NCBI GenBank assembly: GCA_026991005.1
Contig: JALXCH010000501.1
Location: forward strand, 1 to 12,808
Source: Calditrichia bacterium
Lineage (GTDB): Bacteria > Calditrichota > Calditrichia > RBG-13-44-9
DNA: 12,808 nt
Direction: 5' to 3'
Shown: positions 1 through 7,545 of the stretch, piece after piece
Position numbering within the stretch: the stretch's first letter is position 1
Layout of the letters: each line of letters begins with the position of its first letter
Made by a program: the position numbers and the translations under genes
Notes under the pieces: model-generated
Told to the model about the DNA's origin: nothing
The model's input: the letters and a program-made list of their open reading frames with translations, nothing else
The model's database searches: none

Positions 1-237
1 ATGGTATTTAGCTGAAATAAATTCCAAAACCAAAAATCTGATTAAAAAACTAAATATGGACATACCTATTACGTAAATTTGGCGGAGTTAAGGTTTAATC
101 TTTTGATTAAAACGCCTCAGTAAGTTATTACCTCTCATACTTTTTTTGAGACAATGTGGGGAACTGCTTTGAGAAACCGGGGGAAACTGCCGAGACCAAC
201 ACCATTGCGGCACTACTTGCAGAAACCGGCAGAAGAC
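1..237. other. AT-rich non-coding region downstream of the tonB-like gene
   Basis: No convincing ORF is seen on either strand. The first ~150 bases are clearly richer in A+T than the coding regions. They contain an imperfect inverted repeat (listed separately) and short A/T runs. This is where the minus-strand operon should end, but I see no classic GC-rich hairpin followed by a T tract on the minus strand. Termination could be Rho-dependent, could use the AT-rich inverted repeat, or could lie beyond the window. The octamer GAAACCGG occurs twice between about 170 and 232, with no obvious meaning. Confidence 0.6.
81..116. repeat. Imperfect inverted repeat 3' of the tonB-like gene
   Basis: On the plus strand GTTTAATC, a TTTT loop and GATTAAAAC form a nearly perfect 8-bp stem with one extra base. 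This is flanked further out by GGCG (81-84) and CGCC (113-116). It lies about 120 bases past the stop of the last gene of the minus-strand operon. It could act as a weak terminator or an mRNA 3'-end stabiliser. No T tract follows on the minus strand, so the terminator role is only a guess. Confidence 0.35.
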
Positions 238-1026
238 TTATTTCAACTTGAAATGAAAGGTAATCACGCCGGTCTGGGGTTGCTGCTCCACATAATCCGG
301 TAGCGGATTGAACCGCCAGGTTTTGAAGGCTTCCAAGGTAAGATTTTCCAGGCGGGTGTCTCCTTTTTGCAGGAGAACGGCCTGACCCACCAATCCGTTG
401 GGAAGCACGGTAAAGCGGATTTTAATGGTGGCTTCCCGCTGGATATCCGGGGGAAATTCGGGAAGACGTTTCTGGTAGATTTCGCGTTTGATTTCCCCCT
501 CCCAATCTATCTCGAACTGGCGGTCAATATTCAAACTCACTTTCTGGGTGCCCTGCAACAGTTTTTCATCCAGCCGTTTTTTGAATAGACCCTTGTCCAC
601 CGCCTTCTCTCGCCGGGTAAAAGTGGGTGCTGTGGCGGGATGCTTCAGTGCAGGTGGCGGGGCGACGGTAGTTTTCTTCTCAATGTGGGCAGGCGGAGTA
701 AACTTTTCGCTTTCCGGTTGCACCTTCTCCACAATCTCCTCTTCATTCAAATCCAGTTCCCGCCGCTCCGGGAGTTCCAGCTTTTCCGGCAGATGGGATT
801 GCTGCTGCGGAACGGTTTCGGTCTCGGCAGTTTCCCGCTGTGGTGCCGGTTCGGTGATCCTGGCGGGGGCTTCCCACCCACCGGAAATGGTCACCTCGGT
901 AAACTCCTCCACCATCGGCTGAAAGCGTACATGAATCAGCCAGAAGAGAAGCAGGAGTAGCAGGTGAACCGCCACCGTCCCCAGTACAGACACGACCTGT
1001 TCATCTTCAATAAAACGCTTCATCAT
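238..1026 (-). CDS. TonB-like energy transducer (TonB C-terminal domain protein)
   Basis: This 262-aa protein has the TonB layout. It has a short cytoplasmic N-terminus, one membrane anchor (about residues 11-33) and a long Glu/Pro-rich periplasmic linker (about 40-140). The C-terminal TonB domain (about 170-262) shows the IKIRFTVLPNGLVG strand-turn pattern and WRFNP at 237-241, matching the WRYEP region of E. coli TonB. A histidine at position 21 within the membrane helix fits the functionally important TonB/TolA membrane histidine. TonB carries conformational energy from ExbB/ExbD to outer-membrane receptors. The start is the first of two adjacent ATGs, with AAAGGA 9 bases upstream. It follows exbD after 135 bases in the same direction and is the last gene of the operon. 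I leave the symbol empty because many genomes carry several TonB paralogues and this one may be dedicated to the barrel encoded upstream. Confidence 0.88.
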   Translation of the reverse strand: MMKRFIEDEQVVSVLGTVAVHLLLLLLFWLIHVRFQPMVEEFTEVTISGGWEAPARITEPAPQRETAETETVPQQQSHLPEKLELPERRELDLNEEEIVEKVQPESEKFTPPAHIEKKTTVAPPPALKHPATAPTFTRREKAVDKGLFKKRLDEKLLQGTQKVSLNIDRQFEIDWEGEIKREIYQKRLPEFPPDIQREATIKIRFTVLPNGLVGQAVLLQKGDTRLENLTLEAFKTWRFNPLPDYVEQQPQTGVITFHFKLK

Positions 1027-1161
1027 CCCATCTCGTCCTTTACTCCTCCCAATTTAGTACTGCTTTTCCCCGCAACTGAACATCGATAATTCCTTTTCCC
1101 TACCGGGCGATTGCCAGAGGTCTCCCATCAGGCCGCCCGAAACCTCCTCTTCGCCCAATTT

Positions 1162-1563
1162 TCATTTTTTGGGCATGGTAGCGATTAAAAATTTTTCTGC
1201 CCCGGCAGCTTTGCAGATGTCCATCACCTGCACCGCCAGCGCCAGCTTTACATCGCGGTCTGCCCGCAGAACAATCACCTGTTTCTCTCCGCTCACCAAA
1301 AACCGCCGCAGCTCGGCGCCCAGCTTGCCTAGGGAAATTTTATTATCGTTTAAATAAATGGTTCCGTTCTTGGTTACCGTGACGTAAATGCTCTTCTCCG
1401 AGTGAACCGCTGCCGTTTCGGTGCGGGGCAGTTGCACCTTGATTCCCGGTTGAATAATGAACGAAGAGGAAAGCAGGAAAAAAATGAGCAGCAGAAGCAC
1501 AATATCCGTAAGCGAGGAGAAGCTAAACGAACTCAAATAGTTGTGTTCGGTTTCAAATTTCAT
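1162..1563 (-). CDS. exbD: ExbD/TolR family biopolymer transport protein
   Basis: This 133-aa protein has one N-terminal membrane helix (about 17-37) in the family pattern SLTDIVLLLLIFFLL. Asp20 in this helix corresponds to the essential proton-translocating Asp25 of E. coli ExbD. The periplasmic part (about 40-133) has the ExbD/TolR fold pattern, including VTVTKNGTIYLN and VIVLRADRDV. With ExbB it forms the proton channel that powers TonB. I place the start at the ATG at 1563 and reject a longer in-frame reading from 1641, because its extra 26 residues (rich in Pro, Ser, Lys and Trp) are an out-of-frame read of the exbB tail and are not ExbD-like. The chosen start overlaps the end of exbB by 11 bases, and AGGAGG lies inside the exbB tail, which suggests translational coupling. 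ExbD rather than TolR is preferred because a TonB-like gene follows. Confidence 0.92.
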   Translation of the reverse strand: MKFETEHNYLSSFSFSSLTDIVLLLLIFFLLSSSFIIQPGIKVQLPRTETAAVHSEKSIYVTVTKNGTIYLNDNKISLGKLGAELRRFLVSGEKQVIVLRADRDVKLALAVQVMDICKAAGAEKFLIATMPKK

Positions 1564-2194
1564 GGCGCGCTTTCCCCTCCTGCTGGTTGGTGGTAAGCAG
1601 TTCCAGGAGATTGGTGGAACTGATTTCCATTTCGAATACAAAGCGCTGCACCCGGGAGACCAGGTAATTGTAAGCCAGCAGCGTTAAAATACCCACCAGC
1701 AAACCGGCGGCGGTGGTAATCAGGGCTTCCCAGATGCCGCCCGCCAGCACGGTGGCGTTCACATTGCCTCCCAATTCCTGAATGCGCATGAAAGCGCGAA
1801 TCATCCCGGTAACCGTTCCCAAAAAACCGGTAAGCGGTGCCACCCCGGAAATGGTAGCCAGCGTGGCAAATCCCCGTTCCAGCTGGTAAATCTCCGCCCG
1901 TCCCGCACTTTCGATGGCATCCTTAATCTCCTCGCGGCTCTGCCCGTGCATCCGCAGCCCTTTTTCCAGTACTTTGGCAATGGGGCCCGGGGTATTGGCA
2001 CAAAGCTCCAGCGCACTCTCCACATCGCCCCGCGAAAGATATTGCCGCAATTTAAGCAAAAACGCATTCAAATTGATTTTAGCTTTCCGTAACACCAGCA
2101 TTCGTTCGATAAATACACCCAGCGCAATGAGAGAAAAAATCCCGATAAATATCATTAACCAGCCGCCTTTTGCCAGCACTGCAAGCAGACTCAT
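1553..2194 (-). CDS. exbB: ExbB/TolQ/MotA family proton channel protein
   Basis: This 213-aa inner-membrane protein has three predicted transmembrane segments: about 9-29, 114-134 and 153-175. A cytoplasmic domain lies between the first and second. Family motifs are present: GFLGTVTGM in TM2, with Thr127 at the position of E. coli Thr148, and EALITTAAGL in TM3, with Glu156 and Thr161 matching Glu176 and Thr181 of the proton path. ExbB multimers surround ExbD helices and use proton flow to drive TonB. The ATG at 2194 has a strong AAGGAGGT site four bases upstream. A GTG two codons earlier lies inside that site and is rejected. It is preceded by a 301-base gap after the barrel gene and overlaps exbD. 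TolQ is the alternative name, but no tolA, tolB or pal gene is nearby. Confidence 0.93.
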   Translation of the reverse strand: MSLLAVLAKGGWLMIFIGIFSLIALGVFIERMLVLRKAKINLNAFLLKLRQYLSRGDVESALELCANTPGPIAKVLEKGLRMHGQSREEIKDAIESAGRAEIYQLERGFATLATISGVAPLTGFLGTVTGMIRAFMRIQELGGNVNATVLAGGIWEALITTAAGLLVGILTLLAYNYLVSRVQRFVFEMEISSTNLLELLTTNQQEGKARHEI

Positions 2195-2198
2195 GAAC

Positions 2199-2206
2199 AC
2201 CTCCTT
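2199..2206 (-). promoter_or_regulatory. Strong Shine-Dalgarno site of exbB
   Basis: AAGGAGGT on the minus strand, four bases before the ATG at 2194. It fixes the exbB start and rules out the GTG at 2200, which overlaps it. Confidence 0.8.
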
Positions 2207-2338
2207 CTATAATGAAATTCTTTACCAATATTCTTCTTCGGTGCCAATCCTGCCAGGCTTACTCCCGGCTTGTTTGCGGAAATGGCTCCCGCTGCCACCC
2301 CTTTCCGGGGAACTCCCGAAGCAACTCCGAATAGAAGA

Positions 2339-2458
2339 TTAGACAATTCCGCAAACCCACGACCCGTTCCCCAATTTTGCCTTTTGTCTTTTTTCTTTTG
2401 TCTTATCTCTTTTCCCCGAAAACATTCTCCTTCTCAAAATAGCCCGCTTTTCCCGCAA
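2339..2458 (-). CDS. Candidate small basic ORF (39 aa), doubtful
   Basis: A TTG codon at 2458 is preceded by GGGAGG with six bases of spacing. It opens a 39-codon frame rich in Lys and Arg (14 of 39) that ends in TAA at 2339. The ten bases GGAGGTGTTC around this site also occur at the exbB start. The minus strand here is purine-rich and A-rich, so both a Lys/Arg-rich frame and a chance Shine-Dalgarno site are expected by accident. No signal peptide, membrane segment or known motif is visible. I regard it as more likely chance than real. Confidence 0.15.
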   Translation of the reverse strand: MREKRAILRRRMFSGKRDKTKEKRQKAKLGNGSWVCGIV

Positions 2459-2495
2459 GGAACACCTCCCACGCAGCAAATAGCCTTTCTTCCGC

Positions 2496-4298
2496 TTAGA
2501 ACACCACCCTCAATCCGCCGAAAATTTCGAATCCCGCCCGGGGCATATCCTGCCACAGGTAGGGGGTTTGATTGAGAATATTGCGTGCCGACAGAATCAA
2601 ACGCAGGTGGGGTGCAAAATGAATTTCCGCCTCCGCATTCAACAGCACATAGGGATCGAGCTTCTCCTGGTTACTCAAATCCACAAAGCGCGAGCCAACA
2701 TACTGCAGATTGAGCCGCAACAGATGTTTACTCCAGAATTCCCATTCCACTCCCCCACGCAGTTCGATATTGGGAAGGTAGGGAACCTGCTTTCCCCATG
2801 CTTCCTGACCAATTCTCACAAATTCATCCACTTTGCTTTGCCGGAAAAGCCCCCATCCCTGCAACCGGAGGTATTTAAGCACCTCCCATTCTCCCCGTAA
2901 AGTGAACTCATTCAGGGTAAAACGATTTAGCATAGAAAAATAGGGTAAGGAGAGTGTAGATGAATTCTTGGTGGGGAAGCGATGGACTTCGTACGGCAGA
3001 TAACCGGTGACGGGCAAATGACTTCCCCGCTGCATCACCGTGTGGAAGCGCAGATAGCGATGCGCATTTTGCTGGTAGTAAGCCCCAAACTCCAGCCGGA
3101 ACTCATCCTCCCGGGAAAGGACGTCCTCGAAATTAGCAAAGGGGTAGAGGCGGGTTAACTGGTTCAGGGTCGTCAGGCGAAAACCCGGTCGATAGGCAGC
3201 ATATATTCCCAGAGAATATTGGGGAGCAGTCGAAACGAAGATTTCAGGCTGCACGGCGATATGGCGCTGCGGGCCGGTCATCACCGCCGCTCGCAGATCA
3301 TCCCACACATTCTGATAGTGCAGCGCTGCCTTCAGCACCATCATCTTCCATTGATACTGGATTCCCAGCCTTGCAGACAAAATGCGACCGTAGTACGAGC
3401 TTAACTCCGAAAGGGGTTCTGAAGTATGAGGATCGGAGAAGGCAATTTTTTCTTCCTGAAACGCTACCCTGGAAAACAGCGTGGTATTTTTGCCCGGAAG
3501 AAAGCGGAATTCTGCGCTGAGGCGGGTTCCTTTTCCATCGTACTGGATTTGATTGGTGTAAGCATCGGTATGATATTCTCCCTGAAGCAGGGTACGAAAG
3601 CGCGGGTGCCATTGCTGCCGCAACTCCCCATTTATATTCCAGGAGGTGGTTTCGGTTTTCAGGCTGTCCTGTTCCCGGGTAATAATTTCGTGGAAAATAC
3701 CGCGGCGGGCAAAGGAATAATTGGTGCCCAGGCTCAACTGGTGTCCGCGCCGAAACTGATGGTGGAAACCGGCACGCATTCCGCTCTCGGTCCATTGGGC
3801 ATTGGGTCGCCATCCATCGCTGCGCCCAAAACGGGCAGCAAAATAAGGCAGGAAGTGGTTCAGCTTGAACTGGGACTGCACTCCCACGCGGGTGGTATTG
3901 AAAGAACCGTAGGTTGCCCAACCATTCAGCCAGGGGAATTCGTACAGACGCAGCAGGGAAGGTTTCACCCGGGAGAAACGGAATCCAATTTGCGGAGATT
4001 GTTTCTGCCAGATGCTGCGGTTGGGTACCCAGCGTAGGGCAACATTGCGAAAGATTTGCACCCGTTCCTTCTGCGGCAGGCGGATGCGCTCCAGCCCCAC
4101 GATGGTGTATTCCTGAAGCTGAATTTCGGGAAGCGGTTTGCGTTCCGCCCGGCTGGTGTCGCTTTGTTGGGCTTGCAGTGGAGGGCTGAAGAGCCATAGC
4201 AGTAGAACGAAGAAAGGCACCCAAACGGCCAGTCGCCGGGAATCTGCTTCGCGGCGGAACATCATTCCCCGAATTAGAATGTGCACCCGCTTCATCAT
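2496..4298 (-). CDS. Plug-less TonB-dependent-receptor-like outer-membrane beta-barrel protein
   Basis: This 600-aa protein has a signal peptide with Arg-Arg at 21-22, a hydrophobic core at about 23-41 and likely cleavage after LQA near residue 43. Next comes a short segment PEIQLQEYTIVGLERIRLP (about 57-75). It resembles the LxEVVVTGxR stretch that carries the TonB box in many receptors. Residues from about 80 on alternate between aromatic/hydrophobic and polar residues, typical of beta-barrel strands. The C-terminus (RNILNQTPYLW..., final FEIFGGLRVVF) looks like the end of a TonB-dependent receptor and has the terminal Phe recognised by the BAM machinery. About 520 residues are left for the barrel, so the usual ~150-residue plug appears absent. 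The ATG overlaps the TPR gene stop by ATGA. AAAGGAG is 14 bases upstream, so reinitiation is likely, and starts at 4265 or 4262 remain possible. The substrate is unknown. Confidence 0.75.
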   Translation of the reverse strand: MMKRVHILIRGMMFRREADSRRLAVWVPFFVLLLWLFSPPLQAQQSDTSRAERKPLPEIQLQEYTIVGLERIRLPQKERVQIFRNVALRWVPNRSIWQKQSPQIGFRFSRVKPSLLRLYEFPWLNGWATYGSFNTTRVGVQSQFKLNHFLPYFAARFGRSDGWRPNAQWTESGMRAGFHHQFRRGHQLSLGTNYSFARRGIFHEIITREQDSLKTETTSWNINGELRQQWHPRFRTLLQGEYHTDAYTNQIQYDGKGTRLSAEFRFLPGKNTTLFSRVAFQEEKIAFSDPHTSEPLSELSSYYGRILSARLGIQYQWKMMVLKAALHYQNVWDDLRAAVMTGPQRHIAVQPEIFVSTAPQYSLGIYAAYRPGFRLTTLNQLTRLYPFANFEDVLSREDEFRLEFGAYYQQNAHRYLRFHTVMQRGSHLPVTGYLPYEVHRFPTKNSSTLSLPYFSMLNRFTLNEFTLRGEWEVLKYLRLQGWGLFRQSKVDEFVRIGQEAWGKQVPYLPNIELRGGVEWEFWSKHLLRLNLQYVGSRFVDLSNQEKLDPYVLLNAEAEIHFAPHLRLILSARNILNQTPYLWQDMPRAGFEIFGGLRVVF

Positions 4299-7200
4299 AA
4301 TGTTTTCAGGCGCTCCTTTGCTTTTTTGCTGATTTTTTCCGCAGCAAATTTATCCACCACTTCCTGGTAAATTTTTCGAGCCTGCTCCTTCTGCCCCATC
4401 TTCTCGTAAGCCAGCCCGGCCTGGTAGAGGGCACGCGCCACCCAGCCGGGATAGGCAGAATACACATATTTTACCCGCAGATAATTGGTCACCGCTTCCT
4501 GATAATTCCCCTGCTGGAAGTAGAGATCGCCCAGCACCTTCTGGGCTTCGGCGGCAAGCTCATCATTGCGATCGCGGATGACCTTTTCCAGCAACTGTCG
4601 GGCATCCTCCCCTTTGCCGCGCAAAATCTCCACCCGCGCCAGCTCGATGCGCGCCCGGTAGGCACTAAAAGAGGTGGGCGCCACCGAAATAGCTTTGCGA
4701 AATGCTTCCGGCGATTTATCGGGTTGAGCAGATTTGTTGTAGGTAATTCCTATCTGCAAATACACTTCGCTAATAAAAGCGGGGTCCTGATTCCGCACAA
4801 ATTTCCCTTTCAGAATGCGCTGAAACTGTTGCAGTGCGGCCTGCGCTTCACCTTTTTCCCGCAACAGAATTCCCAGTTGAAAGAGGGCATCGGGAACTAC
4901 ATCGCTTTCGGGGTACTGGCGCAGCACCTGGCGGAAGGCAGCTGCCGCTTTATCCCATTCCTTTAAATTCACATAGCTTAACCCAATCCAGTAACGGGCT
5001 TTGGGCGCCATCAAAGAACCGGGATACTGCTTCAGGAAACGCTGATAAGCCGCAATCGCCTCCTGAAACTTCCCCTGCCCGAAATAAAAATCCCCGCGCC
5101 GGAGCAGCAGCTCCTGACTCAATTTGCTATCCGGATGCTGGCGGATGTAATCGTCCGCAATGCGGAATGCTTTTTCCACCTCGCCCATCTGCATGGCCGC
5201 CCATTGCAAACCGCTGATGGCATCGCCCACCAGTGCACTGTCGGGGAATTTCCGTAGCACCTCCTCGTACCAGATCATGGCCGCGCGGAAATCCCGTTTG
5301 TTGTAAAAGGCATCGCCCAATTCGTAATACACCCGGGGCACCAGTTCGCTGTCCGGAAATTTTTTAATGAATGCTTTGTACTGCTGAATGGCGTGGTCGA
5401 AATCGTTCTGCTTAAAATAGCTCCGGGCAATCAGGTACATGGCGTTGGCATCGTACTCCCCGGTGCGGTCATCGTTCAGCAAGCGGGTAAATTCCTTCCG
5501 GGCTTCAGGATATTTTTCCTGTTTGAAATAACACATCCCCATCTGGAAAATTGCCCACTCCCGCTCGCTGCCTTTGGGAAAACGTTGCAGATATTTCCGG
5601 TAGTTTTGAATCGCTCCCGGATAATCCTTCTGGGCAAACAGGGCATCGGCCTGGCGCAGCAGGGCATCCGCCAGGTACTGGGGATTCTGCGTGATTTGCG
5701 CCAGTTTGCGAAACTCCTGTACAGCCTCGCGAAAACGGCGCGTCTGGTAATAGCTCCAGGCCAATCCGTAGTGGGCATCGGAGGCGTAAGCATGGTTGGG
5801 ATAAGTTTTGAGAAACGTCTGGTAAGCCCGGGCGGCGGCATCGTATTCTCCCTGATTGTACAGTGCTTCGGCCAGCCAGTACCGGGCATCGGCGCGCAGG
5901 GCTCCCCGGGGATACTTCTCCAGATATCGGCGGAAATCCCCCGCCGCCTCCGCATACCGCTCCAGCTGAAAGGCACACCATCCCAATTTAAAGACCACCT
6001 CTTCCTGCAGCTCCGGTGCAGCACCGGTAATCTGTTTCAACACCTGGTACGCTTGCTGGTATTCTTTCAGCCCAATCCAGCAATCCGCTGCCATTTTTTG
6101 CGCCGCCGGAAGCAAATCGCTATGGGGGAACAGCTCTGTGAGCTTGTTTAAATATTTTAACGCTTCGCGATAGCGATCCTGCTGGAATTCCAGTTCAGCC
6201 AGTTCGTACAGCGCATCGTCGGCAAATTCATTTTCCGGATGGGTAATCACCAGTTCGTTCAGGAGGCGGGTGGCTTCCGCAGTGTTGCCGATATTTTTCT
6301 GGCACACTCCGCTGTAAAACAACGCCTTCAACCCGATAGGCGAATCCCCTTTCCCTCCCGAAATTTGATGAAATATGCGATACGCCTCCGGATAATTCTT
6401 CTGGCTAAAGTAGCTCCAGCCCAGGGAGAAAAGCGCCTGCCAGTACACCTCGCTGTTGGGAAACTCCCGAATCACTCGCTGGTACAGCTCGCGGGCTTTT
6501 TCCACCTTTCCCTGGGCAAACAGCGCTTCCCCAATGAGGAACAGTCCCTGAGGTTTGAAGCGGTCCCGGGTGTCTTTCTTCAAACCGGTAAAGGTGCTCT
6601 CGATGGCTTTGTCGTATTCACCCAGTTCATAAAAAATATTTCCGCGGATGAAGTAGGCTTCCAGGCTCAAATCATGTTCCGGGAATTCGGAGATGAGCTT
6701 CTGGTACACCTCCAGGGCTTTGCGAGGCTTGCCGCTTTCCTGATAAATCCAGCCCAGACTGTAATAGGCGTAGGCTTTGATGTCTGCCCCGGGATACTTC
6801 CAGATGGCATTCCAGTAGGCTTGTTCGGCTTCCTGGAACTGCCGTAATTTGTAATAGCTTTCGCCAATCCAGTAGTATGCTTCGGCAGAGAGTTCACTCC
6901 GGGGGAATTGTTCCGGCACCTGCTGCAAGGTCTGGATGGCGCGGTGAAATTCGTTGTTTTTATAGTAAGAAAGCCCCAGGCGGAAGGTGGCTTCGGCACG
7001 CAGGGAACCATCGGGATAGCGGTTTAAATATTCCGAGTAAAGTTGAATGGCTTCGGGATAACGGTTCAGGAAAAAATTACATTCGGCCTGAAGGAAGAAC
7101 ACTTCGTCCTGCAAAGGGGAGTCCGGGTATTTTTGCATGAAATCTTGCAACTGCTTCAGCGCCAGTTCATACATGCCGTCATCGAACAGACCCCGTGCCG

Positions 7201-7303
7201 TCAGGAAGTCCTGCTTTTGCAGCTTGGAGATTTGGGCAGTGGAACTATGGGGAACGGCGAGCAATACACTTAAAAACAATCCCAGAAATACGCGTTTCAG
7301 CAT
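4295..7303 (-). CDS. Large secreted TPR-repeat protein (periplasmic scaffold)
   Basis: This 1002-aa protein has an N-terminal Sec signal peptide: MLKR, then a hydrophobic stretch to about residue 19, then STA|QIS near residue 23. No lipobox cysteine is seen, so it should be soluble or peripheral in the periplasm. The rest is an almost unbroken array of roughly 25 tetratricopeptide units of about 34-37 residues. They follow the pattern A-Y-x-LG-x-x-Y, Y-x-x-A, F/Y-P-x-S of the BamD/CpoB/YbgF-like TPR class. TPR arrays bind peptides and proteins. The ATG at 7303 is preferred to the GTG at 7309, because AAGGGG sits seven bases before the ATG and overlaps the GTG region. It is the first gene of the operon behind a good promoter, and its TGA overlaps the barrel ATG, pointing to a joint function with the barrel. 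The specific partner is not evident from the sequence. Confidence 0.88.
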   Translation of the reverse strand: MLKRVFLGLFLSVLLAVPHSSTAQISKLQKQDFLTARGLFDDGMYELALKQLQDFMQKYPDSPLQDEVFFLQAECNFFLNRYPEAIQLYSEYLNRYPDGSLRAEATFRLGLSYYKNNEFHRAIQTLQQVPEQFPRSELSAEAYYWIGESYYKLRQFQEAEQAYWNAIWKYPGADIKAYAYYSLGWIYQESGKPRKALEVYQKLISEFPEHDLSLEAYFIRGNIFYELGEYDKAIESTFTGLKKDTRDRFKPQGLFLIGEALFAQGKVEKARELYQRVIREFPNSEVYWQALFSLGWSYFSQKNYPEAYRIFHQISGGKGDSPIGLKALFYSGVCQKNIGNTAEATRLLNELVITHPENEFADDALYELAELEFQQDRYREALKYLNKLTELFPHSDLLPAAQKMAADCWIGLKEYQQAYQVLKQITGAAPELQEEVVFKLGWCAFQLERYAEAAGDFRRYLEKYPRGALRADARYWLAEALYNQGEYDAAARAYQTFLKTYPNHAYASDAHYGLAWSYYQTRRFREAVQEFRKLAQITQNPQYLADALLRQADALFAQKDYPGAIQNYRKYLQRFPKGSEREWAIFQMGMCYFKQEKYPEARKEFTRLLNDDRTGEYDANAMYLIARSYFKQNDFDHAIQQYKAFIKKFPDSELVPRVYYELGDAFYNKRDFRAAMIWYEEVLRKFPDSALVGDAISGLQWAAMQMGEVEKAFRIADDYIRQHPDSKLSQELLLRRGDFYFGQGKFQEAIAAYQRFLKQYPGSLMAPKARYWIGLSYVNLKEWDKAAAAFRQVLRQYPESDVVPDALFQLGILLREKGEAQAALQQFQRILKGKFVRNQDPAFISEVYLQIGITYNKSAQPDKSPEAFRKAISVAPTSFSAYRARIELARVEILRGKGEDARQLLEKVIRDRNDELAAEAQKVLGDLYFQQGNYQEAVTNYLRVKYVYSAYPGWVARALYQAGLAYEKMGQKEQARKIYQEVVDKFAAEKISKKAKERLKTL

Positions 7304-7331
7304 CGGCACACCCCTTCTCGTTTCCGTTTAA

Positions 7332-7360
7332 AATATAGCGGTTGGAATCAAGTTTGGCAA
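7332..7360 (-). promoter_or_regulatory. Sigma70-type promoter of the TPR-barrel-exbB-exbD-tonB operon
   Basis: On the minus strand TTGCCA (7360-7355) and TATATT (7337-7332) are exactly 17 bases apart. Each hexamer matches the consensus at five of six positions. Transcription would start near 7325, giving a leader of about 20 bases before the ATG at 7303. That leaves room for the AAGGGG ribosome site (7316-7311) and little else, so no riboswitch or long leader is expected. Confidence 0.72.
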
Positions 7361-7545
7361 AGGAAAATCACACCTCTCCGGGCTCTTCCACCGGTCATTT
7401 CGGTGCAGCAGCCCGAATCTCCGCTCCCCCGTCGTTTTTATTCATTTCCCGGGGAACTGAAATCAATTCTCAAACCCATGTCTGTAAACTTTTTTCGAGT
7501 ACGCAACCCCTCGGGCAAACGGTTCGGGTGATGCTCAAATTCCTT

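Larger units (their letters stand above)
2195..2495 (-). other. 301-base gap between barrel gene and exbB, with purine-rich direct repeat
   Basis: This is the longest gap inside the predicted operon. It holds the exbB ribosome site and a direct repeat of CTTTTGTCTT (plus strand) at 2381-2390 and 2395-2404. It also has a 39-codon minus-strand ORF, listed separately as a doubtful candidate. No convincing -35/-10 pair for exbB was found: TTGGCA followed after 17 bases by TAAAGA is the best and it is weak. I see no clear intrinsic terminator. ExbB/ExbD/TonB may therefore be transcribed by read-through from the TPR promoter, from a weak internal promoter, or both. Confidence 0.5.

Noticed and set aside
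1027..1161. A short minus-strand frame of about 24 codons between exbD and the tonB-like gene
   Set aside because: GAGGAGG is about 14 bases from its ATG, which is too far. The product has no recognisable feature, and such frames are common by chance.
1564..1641. Upstream extension of ExbD by 26 residues to a start at 1641
   Set aside because: The extra residues are an out-of-frame read of the exbB tail. The family N-terminus and a ribosome site both support the ATG at 1563.
5393..6151. Long plus-strand open frame of about 250 codons inside the TPR gene, and similar antisense frames across the other minus-strand genes
   Set aside because: They lie opposite clear protein families, have no ribosome sites or family motifs, and reflect codon bias of the sense genes.
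4295..7303. Near-identical spacing of repeats considered as a CRISPR-like or DNA repeat array
   Set aside because: The periodicity is at protein level (TPR units of about 36 residues) with diverged DNA. No identical DNA repeats or spacers are present.
7389..7405. CACCG/CGGTG hairpin upstream of the TPR operon promoter as terminator of the S9 gene
   Set aside because: The stem is only five base pairs and no T tract follows on the minus strand.
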